64,000 bases of DNA from an uncultured delta proteobacterium. GTDB lineage: Bacteria; Desulfobacterota; Desulfobulbia; Desulfobulbales; Desulfocapsaceae. The stretch covers positions 1 to 64,000 of the forward strand of contig CAIUQR010000033.1 in assembly GCA_903901335.1 (NCBI GenBank), given 5' to 3'. The notes beneath the pieces were generated by a model. The model searched no databases, had not been told where the DNA came from, and saw only the letters and a program-made list of their open reading frames with translations. Position 1 is the first letter of the stretch. Each line of letters begins with the position of its first letter. Of this stretch, positions 1 through 7,709 are shown one piece after another. A program made the translations under genes and the position numbers.

Positions 1-86
1 CGTTCCCATTCCGAACACGGAAGTTAAGCTCTTCAGCGCCGATGGTACTGCATGGGAGACTATGTGGGAGAGTAGGTCGCCGCCGA
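1..86 (+). rRNA. rrf: 5S ribosomal RNA, 3' part
   Basis: The window opens inside a 5S rRNA. The stretches CCGAACACGGAAGTTAAG and GATGGTACTGCATGGGAGAC are the conserved loop B/C and loop E portions of bacterial 5S rRNA, and the molecule closes near GTCGCCGCC. The 5' end lies before the window, so this is the tail of an rRNA operon. A strong terminator follows directly. The exact 3' end is approximate. Confidence 0.95.
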
Positions 87-100
87 ATTCCTTTATAACA

Positions 101-137
101 AAAAGCCCCTGAGTGCTCGCGCGCTCAGGGGCTTTTT
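101..137 (+). terminator. rho-independent terminator of the rRNA operon
   Basis: An AAAAGCCCCTGAG arm pairs with CTCAGGGGCTTTTT around a short GC-rich loop, giving a long stem ending in a T tract. It sits about 15 bases after the 5S rRNA, as expected for the end of an rrn operon. The proposed start of the next ORF overlaps its T tract. Confidence 0.93.
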
Positions 138-582
138 GCTTCTCCAAACTCTGGATCCTCGGCTCTGGTATGATCTATTGATAGGGCCAACCCCCTACTC
201 TCTTGCAACCAGCAAGGTCTTCTGTAACTTTTGTCCGGGATATTGCTGCTATCGACTCAAGGGCTCTACCCTCCTGATTACAGCAGAGGATATTAACCGC
301 ATTGGCCGCCACCTGCAAATAAGTGACGGTCAGGTCCGTCGGCAATTTCTTGAAGGAAAAAATACATTTAAAAACAAGGAAGACGGCTCTTGCATCTTTC
401 TTGCCGATGGACGTATCAGCAAGCGTTGCACCATCCACAGGGCACAGCCCAGACAGTGTATGGATTTCCCCTACGACCAGCCTTGTCCCTACCTTGAACG
501 CGAAGATCTTCTAAAAGTTATCGAACATCGGATAGAAAGAAGTCTCGGTTTGAGACAGCAAGATGGAAATGATGACACCTGA
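136..582 (+). CDS. YkgJ-family cysteine-cluster protein (putative Fe/Zn-binding)
   Basis: A 148-residue protein carrying the YkgJ/PF03692-type cysteine pattern: CNFCPGYCC near residue 30, a later single Cys in GSCIFL, and CTIHRAQPRQC towards the C-terminus, where the family has a C-x-I-Y/H-x-x-R-P-x-x-C signature. The family is thought to bind a metal or iron-sulfur centre; its reaction is unknown. There is no signal peptide, so a cytoplasmic site is likely. The TTG start given by the ORF track lies inside the rRNA terminator and has no clear ribosome binding site, so the true start may be a little downstream, for example another TTG near 178. A second, longer family member is found at 25962. 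Confidence 0.75.
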   Translation: MLLQTLDPRLWYDLLIGPTPYSLATSKVFCNFCPGYCCYRLKGSTLLITAEDINRIGRHLQISDGQVRRQFLEGKNTFKNKEDGSCIFLADGRISKRCTIHRAQPRQCMDFPYDQPCPYLEREDLLKVIEHRIERSLGLRQQDGNDDT

Positions 583-609
583 ATCCTGCTGATCGATTGC
601 AGGGATGTC

Positions 610-912
610 TTACGGATTCAGATGCTTAAGAACGCTATTCACCTTATCCTCAATACCCTGCGGCCGATCAATCCGGGTGCCGATCTTGATAGTCGTTGTA
701 ATCCTCGGAGCACCCATCCGATGAATCTGTTCATGGCATTCTCTTACTGCAGAAAAAACCGCATCCCTTTCGCCCTCGATATTCGTACCATATGCATGTA
801 ATTGGGTCTTAAGTCCGGCCTTCTGCAATATCTCCTGACAGACTGCCACATACTTGGAAATTGAGACACCAACGCCCATCGGAACGACACACAGATCCAT
901 AATAACCTTCAT
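610..912 (-). CDS. MTH1187-type thiamine-binding protein
   Basis: About 100 residues matching the MTH1187/YkoF-related small thiamine-binding family (formerly UPF0045): an opening beta strand MKVIMDLCVVPMG, then SISKYVAVC, the QLHAYGTNIEGE stretch and the GAPRITTTIKIGTRID segment. Family members are ferredoxin-fold oligomers, some of which bind thiamine or its HMP moiety. I chose the ATG at 912 rather than the upstream TTG at 918 because GAGG lies six bases before it. It is convergent with the YkgJ gene and followed by the phosphofructokinase gene on the same strand. Family assignment is good; the ligand in this organism is inferred. Confidence 0.8.
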   Translation of the reverse strand: MKVIMDLCVVPMGVGVSISKYVAVCQEILQKAGLKTQLHAYGTNIEGERDAVFSAVRECHEQIHRMGAPRITTTIKIGTRIDRPQGIEDKVNSVLKHLNP

Positions 913-959
913 CTGCAACCTCTATTTTTTGTAATTTTTAACCGGCAGTCATCCTCTCG

Positions 960-2090
960 TCAGTCTCCCAAGCAGGTCCCGACGCGGCGGGCACTTTCCA
1001 GTAAAGAATGATCGGCAGGGACGACATGCCTCTTTCCCACCACCTGGTCCAATGGAACGGCTTCGGTACCGTCACCGCGGACTGCCACCATCACCCCGCT
1101 CACCCCTTCTTCGATGTATTTCACACAGGCACTGCCAAGTCTGGTGGCAAGGACCCGGTCTGTGGCCGAGGGAGTCCCGCCCCGTTGCAGATGTCCCAGA
1201 ATGGTGATCCGAGATTCGAGCCCGGTCATCTCCTCCAGCTGTTGAGATAGTCGCAGGGCGTGATTTGCTCTGGCTCGCGAAAACTGATCGAGGGCATCAA
1301 AGGTCTTTTTCTTTGTCTTTTCGTTCCCGTTTTCTTTCACCTCATTTTTTTTCTTCTTCAATTCCGCATAAATATTGAAATCATCAATCGATAACGCACC
1401 TTCGGCAACCGCCACAATGCTGAATCTGGTTCCCCGTAACTGGCGCTGCCGGATCGCTTGCGCAATCTTGACTAGATCATACGGTATCTCCGGGATCAGG
1501 ATAACATCGGCCCCTCCGGCAAGACCCGCTCCCAGGGCCAGCCAGCCGGCATTGTGCCCCATCATCTCGACCACGATAATTCGATGGTGACTATGCGCCG
1601 TTGAATGCAACCGGTCTATGGCCTCGGTCGCTATCTCCATAGCGGTATTGAAGCCAAAGGAAATATCGGTCATGCCGACATCATTATCTATTGTTTTCGG
1701 CAGGGTCAGGATATTCAAGCCCCGCTGTGACAGGCGATAGGCGTTCTTCTGTGTCCCGCCACCACCGATACAGACCAAGGCATCGAGATTATGCCGGGCA
1801 TAGTTATCACAGATCACATCGGTCATATCCATCACCGTACCACCAACCGGCATCCGGTGCGGTTTGTCCCTGCTTGTGCCGAGGATTGTCCCGCCCAGGG
1901 TCAGGATGGAGGAGAGAACGTCCCGGTCCAGCCGCAAGGTCCTGTTTTCCATCAGGCCGCGAAAGCCATCGCGAAAACCAATAACCTGCATCTTCCCGCT
2001 CCCCAGTGCCGATTTTCCGATAGCCCGGATGGCCGCATTCAGGCCCGGACTGTCCCCTCCTGCCGTTAATATCCCGATATGTTTATTCAT
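960..2090 (-). CDS. 6-phosphofructokinase, PFK-A superfamily
   Basis: 376 residues with the PFK fold throughout: [14 protein letters not shown] at the N-terminus (nucleotide or phosphate-binding loop), PKTIDNDV with the catalytic Asp near residue 127, the [15 protein letters not shown] stretch, MMGHNAGW, and [14 protein letters not shown] near the C-terminus. It would phosphorylate fructose 6-phosphate. Two positions matter for donor choice: the usual GGDG is GGGGTQ here, and the residue before TIDND is Lys, which is typical of PPi-dependent and group III enzymes, so ATP use should not be assumed. A lysine-rich insertion ([18 protein letters not shown]) is predicted near residue 240. It lies downstream of the permease gene on the same strand with an 88-base gap. 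Confidence 0.88.
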   Translation of the reverse strand: MNKHIGILTAGGDSPGLNAAIRAIGKSALGSGKMQVIGFRDGFRGLMENRTLRLDRDVLSSILTLGGTILGTSRDKPHRMPVGGTVMDMTDVICDNYARHNLDALVCIGGGGTQKNAYRLSQRGLNILTLPKTIDNDVGMTDISFGFNTAMEIATEAIDRLHSTAHSHHRIIVVEMMGHNAGWLALGAGLAGGADVILIPEIPYDLVKIAQAIRQRQLRGTRFSIVAVAEGALSIDDFNIYAELKKKKNEVKENGNEKTKKKTFDALDQFSRARANHALRLSQQLEEMTGLESRITILGHLQRGGTPSATDRVLATRLGSACVKYIEEGVSGVMVAVRGDGTEAVPLDQVVGKRHVVPADHSLLESARRVGTCLGD

Positions 2091-2178
2091 TAATGTTTGT
2101 CTTCCTCTTCTAAAGATTCAAAACGTCCCCTTAGATATATCATAAAACCCACTACGGGGTAAAATATAAAAAGAATTA

Positions 2179-3303
2179 TCAGGTCTTCTTGATCTCGGGA
2201 AATCCACTCTGGAAATGTAGAGGCGGTCGCGGCCGGCTGATAATTTTTCTGATCCGGAGGAATACCGGCCTGATGGAAAGACCCAGGAGGATAATCGCCC
2301 CGGGGACCTTAGCCTGGAGAGGGATGAGGTCGGCAGCCTCACCGATAACCGCCTTGGGGACGATGTGGAAGAATCGATAAACTTCATCCAGTCCCAGGCC
2401 CATAATGATGGCAAAGAAGGAAAGGGCCAACAGGTAGCGAAGGGTACTTTTCTTTCCTAGAATACCGGTTAACACCGAGAGAGAGGTGATATTTGTCGCC
2501 GGCCCCGCCAGCAGAAAGACGAGAGCCGCCCCCGGACTTACCCCTTTTAAGATTAAAGCGGCAGCAATAGGTGTAGAGGCCGATGCACAGATATACATCG
2601 GGATAGCGACGACCAGCATGGCCAGCATGGAGGAAAAACCGCCCCCAAGCCAGCGCTCCATAAATGCATCAGGCACTATTGCCATAATACACCCGGCCAC
2701 AAACAGACCTGCAAAAAACCAGAGGGCGATATCCCCCCATATATCGAGAAGTGCAAAGCGTAAACCGGCCCGCACCTTTTCAAAAAAGGAATGATGATGG
2801 GCATGTACTTCCGCCGGACATTCTGTGCCGTCACAACAATTATCAACAGGACAGCTCAGATCAACCGGCAGCTCGCGCTCATTTTTTTTCCAATGAAGAC
2901 AATTTTCAAGAAATCCGGCCCCTATTGCCGAGATAAAGGCAGCCACAGGCCGCATTACGGTCATGATCGGATCCAGGAGGGCAAGCGATATTGCAATCGA
3001 ATCAATCCCGGATTCCGGAGTGGCAATCAAAAAGGCGGTGATTGCCCCTTTGTTGGCTCCCTTCTTCTGTAATAATGTTGCCGCCGGCAACACACCACAC
3101 GATCAGAGCGGAAGCGGCACGCCGAAGAGGGCAGCCTTGACAACCGAGGAAAACCGCCCGCCCCCTAGATGATTCATGATGAAAACCGGGTTCAGAACGA
3201 CATTCAACATTCCGGCGATGACAATGCCGAAGAGAATATACACCGATGAATCCAGCAGGATACTCCAGGATGCCCTGAAGATGGTTAAAAATATCTCAAT
3301 CAC
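2179..3303 (-). CDS. candidate selenocysteine-containing metal permease (SO_0444-type Cu/Zn efflux family)
   Basis: The ORF track splits this gene into a 66-residue piece (3303-3103) and a 304-residue piece (3093-2179), but both are in one frame with one intervening TGA at 3105-3103. Read through, they give a 374-residue polytopic membrane protein resembling the SO_0444 permease family. The first half ends FGVPLPL and the sequence resumes SCGVLPAATLLQKKG; the family has CSCG here, so TGA replaces the first Cys and is probably selenocysteine (residue 67). A stem-loop suited to bacterial SECIS follows at once. A His/Cys-rich loop (CPVDNCCDGTEC, HAHHH) divides two homologous halves, and the second half has ICASASTPIAAALILKG. 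The GTG start overlaps the stop of an ArsR-type metal sensor gene, so it is probably metal-induced. Alternatives are a nonsense mutation or a sequencing error in a Cys codon. Confidence 0.8.
3075..3105 (-). promoter_or_regulatory. SECIS-like hairpin after the in-frame TGA
   Basis: On the minus strand the TGA (3105-3103) is followed after nine bases by GUGUUGCC, a GGC apical loop and GGCAACAU, an eight-base-pair stem with one G-U pair. The loop begins about 17 nucleotides after the TGA and has G in its first two positions, which fits the published general description of bacterial SECIS elements bound by SelB. The hairpin lies in the coding sequence, as bacterial SECIS elements do. Its role is inferred from position and shape only. 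Confidence 0.6.
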
Positions 3304-3658
3304 TTTGTTTCTCCCTGATATGCGTGAGACCGACGTCGGTCAACATTTTCACATGATCATCAACCAGACGGTAGTAGAGCACCGTCCCTTCTCTCCTGTT
3401 TTTGACAAGATTGACGTTGCGTAAAAATCTCAGCTGATGACTCACCGCCGATTCGGTTATCTCCAGAAGAGCGGCAAGGTCGCAGACACACATTTCCAGA
3501 CGTTCCAGGGCAAAGAGGATCCGCAGACGGCTTGGGTCCGCAAGCACCTTGAACATCTGAGATAATTTCTCGAATTCATCCAGGCTTAAGGATGTCGCCC
3601 TGGCCTCTTCGACCGCCTGAAGATGGATGATCCTGCACCCGCATTTGTCTTCCTTCAT
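3296..3658 (-). CDS. ArsR/SmtB-family metal-responsive repressor
   Basis: A winged-helix repressor of the ArsR/SmtB family. ADPSRLRILFAL and the recognition helix ITESAVSHQLRFLR are clear. It has CVCDL in the alpha3 region, the thiolate site known from ArsR/CadC-type sensors, an extra Cys pair near the N-terminus (KCGC), and a C-terminal DDHVKMLTDVGLTHIRE resembling the alpha5 zinc site of SmtB/CzrA. Together these suggest a Zn/Cd/Pb or similar soft-metal sensor. I prefer the ATG at 3658 over the TTG at 3685 given by the track; GGAGGG lies upstream. Its last eight bases overlap the permease start, so the two are translationally coupled, and it probably represses its own operon. Confidence 0.88.
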   Translation of the reverse strand: MKEDKCGCRIIHLQAVEEARATSLSLDEFEKLSQMFKVLADPSRLRILFALERLEMCVCDLAALLEITESAVSHQLRFLRNVNLVKNRREGTVLYYRLVDDHVKMLTDVGLTHIREKQSD

Positions 3659-3694
3659 TCCTCTTTTGCACCCTCCGCTTTTCAAGAGAAACCT

Positions 3695-3718
3695 ATATAT
3701 GACTATATGCTCATATAT
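3695..3718. promoter_or_regulatory. ArsR/SmtB-type operator
   Basis: A perfect inverted repeat: arms ATATATGA and TCATATAT separated by eight bases. This AT-rich TGA-N-TCA layout is the classic operator form of SmtB/CzrA/CadC repressors. It overlaps the -10 element of the promoter reading into the ArsR and permease genes, so repressor binding would block RNA polymerase. Confidence 0.8.
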
Positions 3719-3743
3719 TAAATATCATATCGCACACCGTCAA
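3715..3743 (-). promoter_or_regulatory. sigma-70-type promoter of the ArsR-permease operon
   Basis: On the minus strand TTGACG (3743-3738) and TAATAT (3720-3715) are separated by 17 bases, close to the housekeeping consensus. The -10 overlaps the perfect operator palindrome, as expected for a metal-derepressed promoter. The same intergenic gap must also serve rsmI on the other strand. Confidence 0.7.
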
Positions 3744-3826
3744 GAAAGAAGATGCATTTTATCAATGTTTTGTGCATAATGGGATGAAGAGTGGGTTCCA
3801 TCAACCTCAGAGTCCGATTCCTTTTT

Positions 3827-4735
3827 ATGAAAAAAGCAGAGCGTCCCGAAACAGGGATATTATATGTTGTCGCGACCCCCATCGGCAACCTGGAAGACAT
3901 CACCTTTCGGGCCGTCAGGATTCTGAAGGAAGTCGACCTCATTGCAGCGGAGGATACTCGTCATACCAAAAAGCTTCTGAACCATTTTGCTATTCAGACC
4001 CGGCTTATCAGCTATTACCGCGAAAAGGAAAGGGAACGGGCGGGTGAACTCCTTGAACACCTACAGGCCGGAATGCATATCGCTTTGGTCAGTGATGCAG
4101 GTACGCCCGGAATTTCTGATCCAGGGGCGATCCTTGTCAGTCTTGCACGAGAGGCCGAGATCACCGTCACCCCGATCCCCGGCCCCTCGGCTCTGACAAC
4201 TGCAATCTCGTCTGCCGGACTCGACTGCGGCTCCTTCCTCTTTCTGGGTTTTCCCCCGTCCAAGTCCGGTCAACGGCGGAAATTTCTGCATAGTTTAGGT
4301 GGATGCGACTATCCCGTCGTCCTCTACGAGTCCCCGCATCGGGTCCAGGCGCTTCTGGCCGACGCCCTGGAGGTGCTCGGTGATCGCCCGGCCTTCTGGG
4401 CCAGAGAACTCACCAAGATCCATGAAGACCTGCAACTGGGAAGACTCAGCGAACTGTTGACCAAGGCGAGCAGCCAGGTCAGTCGCGGTGAGTCTGTCCT
4501 GATCATCTCTCCGGATAAGGTGGAACAGGCAACAGGAGATACCGTCGAAGACCTGCTTTGCTGGTATCGGGATCATTCTGGCCTGACCCTGAAGGATGCC
4601 TGCCGGCGTCTCGCCTCCGATCTGGGTCTCTCGCGCTCACAGGTCTACCAGTTGGCGCTCAAAATCTGGCAGGAAACTGAAAACGACGAAGGCGACACTT
4701 TGCCCCAGAACGCCAACCAGGAAGATCCGGCATGA
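3827..4735 (+). CDS. rsmI: 16S rRNA (cytidine(1402)-2'-O)-methyltransferase
   Basis: A tetrapyrrole-methylase-fold rRNA methyltransferase. Signatures are GILYVVATPIGNLEDITFRA, the AEDTRHTKKLL stretch, SDAGTPGISDPG (SAM/substrate loop) and PGPSALTTA, followed by LFLGFPPSK and YESPHR, all hallmark RsmI blocks. It methylates the ribose of C1402 in the ribosomal P site using SAM. From the ATG at 3827 it is 302 residues, close to the family's usual length; the track's GTG at 3791 would add twelve residues without family resemblance. Its stop overlaps the start of the diguanylate cyclase gene (ATGA), so the two are translationally coupled. Confidence 0.95.
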   Translation: MKKAERPETGILYVVATPIGNLEDITFRAVRILKEVDLIAAEDTRHTKKLLNHFAIQTRLISYYREKERERAGELLEHLQAGMHIALVSDAGTPGISDPGAILVSLAREAEITVTPIPGPSALTTAISSAGLDCGSFLFLGFPPSKSGQRRKFLHSLGGCDYPVVLYESPHRVQALLADALEVLGDRPAFWARELTKIHEDLQLGRLSELLTKASSQVSRGESVLIISPDKVEQATGDTVEDLLCWYRDHSGLTLKDACRRLASDLGLSRSQVYQLALKIWQETENDEGDTLPQNANQEDPA

Positions 4736-5952
4736 AGAATTTTTTTTATTTGAACATTGGTGCCTGGGTTGTCGTCGTACTCGTTTCGCTTGGTTGGAAT
4801 ATCAAAAACATCCAACGGCAACGCATCGATATCGCCTTCCAGTCGGCACGCAGTTTTTTTGATCAAATCGTCATCACCAGGGAATGGAACGCCGGCCACC
4901 AGAGTGTCTATGTCCCGGTCACGGCCACAAGTCAGCCTAATCCCTATTTGAAAGATGCGGACAGAGATCTTCGCATCAGCCGGGACCTGACACTGACAAA
5001 AATCAACCCCGCCTACATGACAAGAGAGATATCCGAAATTTCGGTACGTTACAAAGGAATTCAGTTCCATATCACCAGTCTTAAGCCTCTGAATCCAGGT
5101 AATACTCCAACAGATCGGGAAAAGGAGGCCCTGATATCCTTTCAAGAAGGAAAAAAAGAAACAGGGTACTTCATCAAGGGCCGACCGGATGCATCTTTTT
5201 TTTATATGTCACCGCTAGTTACAACCGAATCCTGCCTTCCCTGCCATGCCCAGCAGGGGTATAAGGTGGGAGATATCCGGGGTGGGATAAGCGTTACCCT
5301 CCCCTCCTTAATTGAACTGTCCATCGGCCCGGTAGTGATTGCCCATTTCCTCATAGGGATACTGGGGATAGCCGGAATCGTCTTTTTCGGGAAAAAACTT
5401 GACGGCGCCTATGAAATCGTCAAACAGCATGCTGCGATAGATGCGTTGACGGGAATTCCAAATAGACGCACGTTCATACAGAAAATTCTGGAAGAATTTA
5501 AACGCAGCAAACGCAAGAATGAGCCTCTGTCGGTACTGTTCTGTGATATAGACAATTTTAAAGGATATAACGATACCTACGGTCATGCTGCCGGTGATGA
5601 TTGTTTAAACAGGATAGCACAGATAATCCAAACGTCTTTGGAACGACCCGGTGATTTCTGCGCCCGATACGGGGGAGAAGAATTCGTCGTCATTCTTCCG
5701 GACACTCCTTCCGCCGGAGCCCTATCTATTGCCGAAAGGATCTTACAAAACACCAGGGACCTGCAGATCAGCCACCGGCATTCATCTGCCTCGCCATTCA
5801 TCACCTTGAGTATAGGCACCGCGACCCTTGACCGGAACTCGCTTTGTCTTTCCGATGAAGAACTGATCAAGCAGGCTGACACAGCGCTGTATGAGGCAAA
5901 AAAAGCCGGAAAAAATCGTGCGGTGCAATATACAACTGATCTTTCACTCTAA
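4732..5952 (+). CDS. membrane diguanylate cyclase with CxxCH haem-type sensor domain
   Basis: 406 residues. An N-terminal membrane segment (about 8-22) anchors a periplasmic domain of the DUF3365/Tll0287-like type carrying a CLPCH haem-c attachment motif near residue 167 within TTESCLPCHAQQGYK. A second membrane span (about 200-220) leads to a GGDEF domain: DALTGIPNRR, DIDNFKGYNDTYGH, and the active-site GGEEF. RPGD lies five residues before GGEEF, so the inhibitory I-site is kept. It would make c-di-GMP from two GTP, probably in response to a redox or gas ligand at the haem. It overlaps rsmI by four bases. A strong inverted repeat follows it. Domain calls are firm; the signal sensed is inferred. 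Confidence 0.88.
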   Translation: MKNFFYLNIGAWVVVVLVSLGWNIKNIQRQRIDIAFQSARSFFDQIVITREWNAGHQSVYVPVTATSQPNPYLKDADRDLRISRDLTLTKINPAYMTREISEISVRYKGIQFHITSLKPLNPGNTPTDREKEALISFQEGKKETGYFIKGRPDASFFYMSPLVTTESCLPCHAQQGYKVGDIRGGISVTLPSLIELSIGPVVIAHFLIGILGIAGIVFFGKKLDGAYEIVKQHAAIDALTGIPNRRTFIQKILEEFKRSKRKNEPLSVLFCDIDNFKGYNDTYGHAAGDDCLNRIAQIIQTSLERPGDFCARYGGEEFVVILPDTPSAGALSIAERILQNTRDLQISHRHSSASPFITLSIGTATLDRNSLCLSDEELIKQADTALYEAKKAGKNRAVQYTTDLSL

Positions 5953-5959
5953 CCCCGAC

Positions 5960-6044
5960 ACACGGGATACGTACCTTAGAAATTCTTTCTTAATAACAAG
6001 AAAAGAATTTCTAAGGTACTAAATCAACCGGCAATTTCCCGTGT
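5960..6044. repeat. nested inverted repeat, possible bidirectional terminator
   Basis: An inner pair of perfect 18-base arms (GTACCTTAGAAATTCTTT, 5971-5988, and its complement at 6002-6019) is enclosed by an outer pair of eight-base arms (ACACGGGA at 5960 and TCCCGTGT at 6037). The inner loop is short. It lies between two plus-strand genes and has no long T tract on either side, so it may be a terminator, an mRNA-stabilising structure or a mobile palindrome. Confidence 0.75.
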
Positions 6045-6081
6045 TTGGTCACCAGTAATTCTGCAAGAGGTTTTTCTTTCC

Positions 6082-7695
6082 ATGAGCCATTTTCCCAGTT
6101 GCATTTCGCCGGAAGGACGTTTTCAATACGGAATCCATAAGCCCGCCTATACTGTCACGAACCTCAGGGTTCAGCTGAGAATCCAGAAACTTGGGACACT
6201 CCCTGACCGTAGTGCCGTCGACAACAGGATGAATTTTCCGGAGGCGAATTTGACTGTGACACAAGCCGACTGGATATTTGAGATTCCAAACCCCTTCCCC
6301 TTCCGCGGCGCGACTTTCATCGACAAGGAATGGGCAGATGCATCTGCAAACAATTACGGCAGAATCGGGCTCCCCGCCAGAAAGGATGTCTCCTTTTCCG
6401 ATCTGCTCATCCAAACCGGGACTGACACAGGACTCCTGGAAAAACTTCCCGCTCCCTTGCTGCTTACGCTTGCCACCTGCTCAACGGACCCTGAGGATCT
6501 GCAACGGCTGGCAGCACTCTGCTGCGACCTCGATTACGCCGCCGACGGCACCCCGACCGGATTGCAGTATAAAAAGGGGCGCCGAAAAACAAGGCCCATC
6601 ATTCACGACCACGCCCTCTTCGAGGCCATCGCCAATAATCCGTCTCTGCCTGATGCCTATAAAACCGTGATGGTCCTGCGTCCGGGCGCCCAGGGTGACA
6701 GTGAAATAGTGGGCGAATGGCCCCAGGACGGGCAAACCCATGTCTTCGAATATCTGCGTCGAAATTCCTATATTGCCGGTGGCCACTATGCAGCGAATAT
6801 GGCGGACGACGCAGTACGGTACTCTATCGACACCTTGTCAGCCGCTGATATGAAGGGACTGAGGCATCTCTATTATCAGCGCACCTATATATCCTTAGCG
6901 GCACGGATCGGTATCACCCCGCTGCCGGAACGACACCAGCTGACCAATGAAGAGCTGGAGATCCTGCGACAGGCAATTATCCAGCCGGAAAACGAAGGGA
7001 AACTGCCTCGCTCGTCCACCCTCTGGGGCTGGAACTTCGGTTTTGACTATGCCCCTTCAGGGTACCGGCTGCATGCCTCCCATCAACAGATCCATCAGCA
7101 GTACGCGATGGTCCCGGAGGCGGTGGAGACCTTCAGCGGTGATCCGGAACGGCCTGTCGGCACCCAACCTGCCTATAGCTGCGGCGATATGATCACCAAA
7201 GTGATCGAGGAGTATAAAGGCCTCTTCGGGAGAGAATTGTTTGACGACTATCTGACGGCAATAGCCAATAACAAACGAATGGATGGTCGCACCGACCGGG
7301 AAAGCGATCTGATCGTCTGGCAGGACGAGTCGGTCATGCTTTTTGTGCCAAAGGCTCAGACATCGCAATGGGAGCTGCAGCTCATGACCAGAAAGGATGC
7401 CGGCGGCAGATTTCCGGGCAATATTCTGGAGACGGATGCACAGGTCAGGGCGTCACTGGATACCGGGATTCTTTGTGCCCAGAAGGTCCTTGCCGCATTG
7501 GGGGCCAGGATGGTGACAACCATTGAATATGCAAAAAGGATGGGGGCAGGCGCTCATATCCACCAACCCCTGCTCTACGCCTTTCTACCCCGTCTCCCGG
7601 AGTCTCCGGGGGCCTTCAGCGAGGCGCAGCTGCGCTTCATAAGCGGCCATTATCCGGAGGATTTCGCCGCAGTCTGCAGGCTGCAACTGCGCTGA
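6082..7695 (+). CDS. conserved-looking protein of unknown function, possible HIT/GalT-like fold
   Basis: A 537-residue soluble protein without signal peptide or membrane segment. I do not recognise a named family. The middle contains SGYRLHASHQQIHQQYAMVP, a histidine cluster that recalls the His-x-His-x-Gln region of galactose-1-phosphate uridylyltransferases and other HIT-superfamily nucleotidyltransferases, and it is followed by FVPKAQTSQWELQLMTRK, reminiscent of the strand-and-Pro segments of those enzymes. That resemblance is weak and is inference. The C-terminus is rich in Pro and aromatic residues. It stands between the diguanylate cyclase palindrome and the convergent fliW gene, with no obvious operon partner. 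The start ATG at 6082 is taken from the track; AGAGG lies upstream. Confidence 0.7.
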   Translation: MSHFPSCISPEGRFQYGIHKPAYTVTNLRVQLRIQKLGTLPDRSAVDNRMNFPEANLTVTQADWIFEIPNPFPFRGATFIDKEWADASANNYGRIGLPARKDVSFSDLLIQTGTDTGLLEKLPAPLLLTLATCSTDPEDLQRLAALCCDLDYAADGTPTGLQYKKGRRKTRPIIHDHALFEAIANNPSLPDAYKTVMVLRPGAQGDSEIVGEWPQDGQTHVFEYLRRNSYIAGGHYAANMADDAVRYSIDTLSAADMKGLRHLYYQRTYISLAARIGITPLPERHQLTNEELEILRQAIIQPENEGKLPRSSTLWGWNFGFDYAPSGYRLHASHQQIHQQYAMVPEAVETFSGDPERPVGTQPAYSCGDMITKVIEEYKGLFGRELFDDYLTAIANNKRMDGRTDRESDLIVWQDESVMLFVPKAQTSQWELQLMTRKDAGGRFPGNILETDAQVRASLDTGILCAQKVLAALGARMVTTIEYAKRMGAGAHIHQPLLYAFLPRLPESPGAFSEAQLRFISGHYPEDFAAVCRLQLR

Positions 7696-7709
7696 AAATC
7701 AGCAGACCT

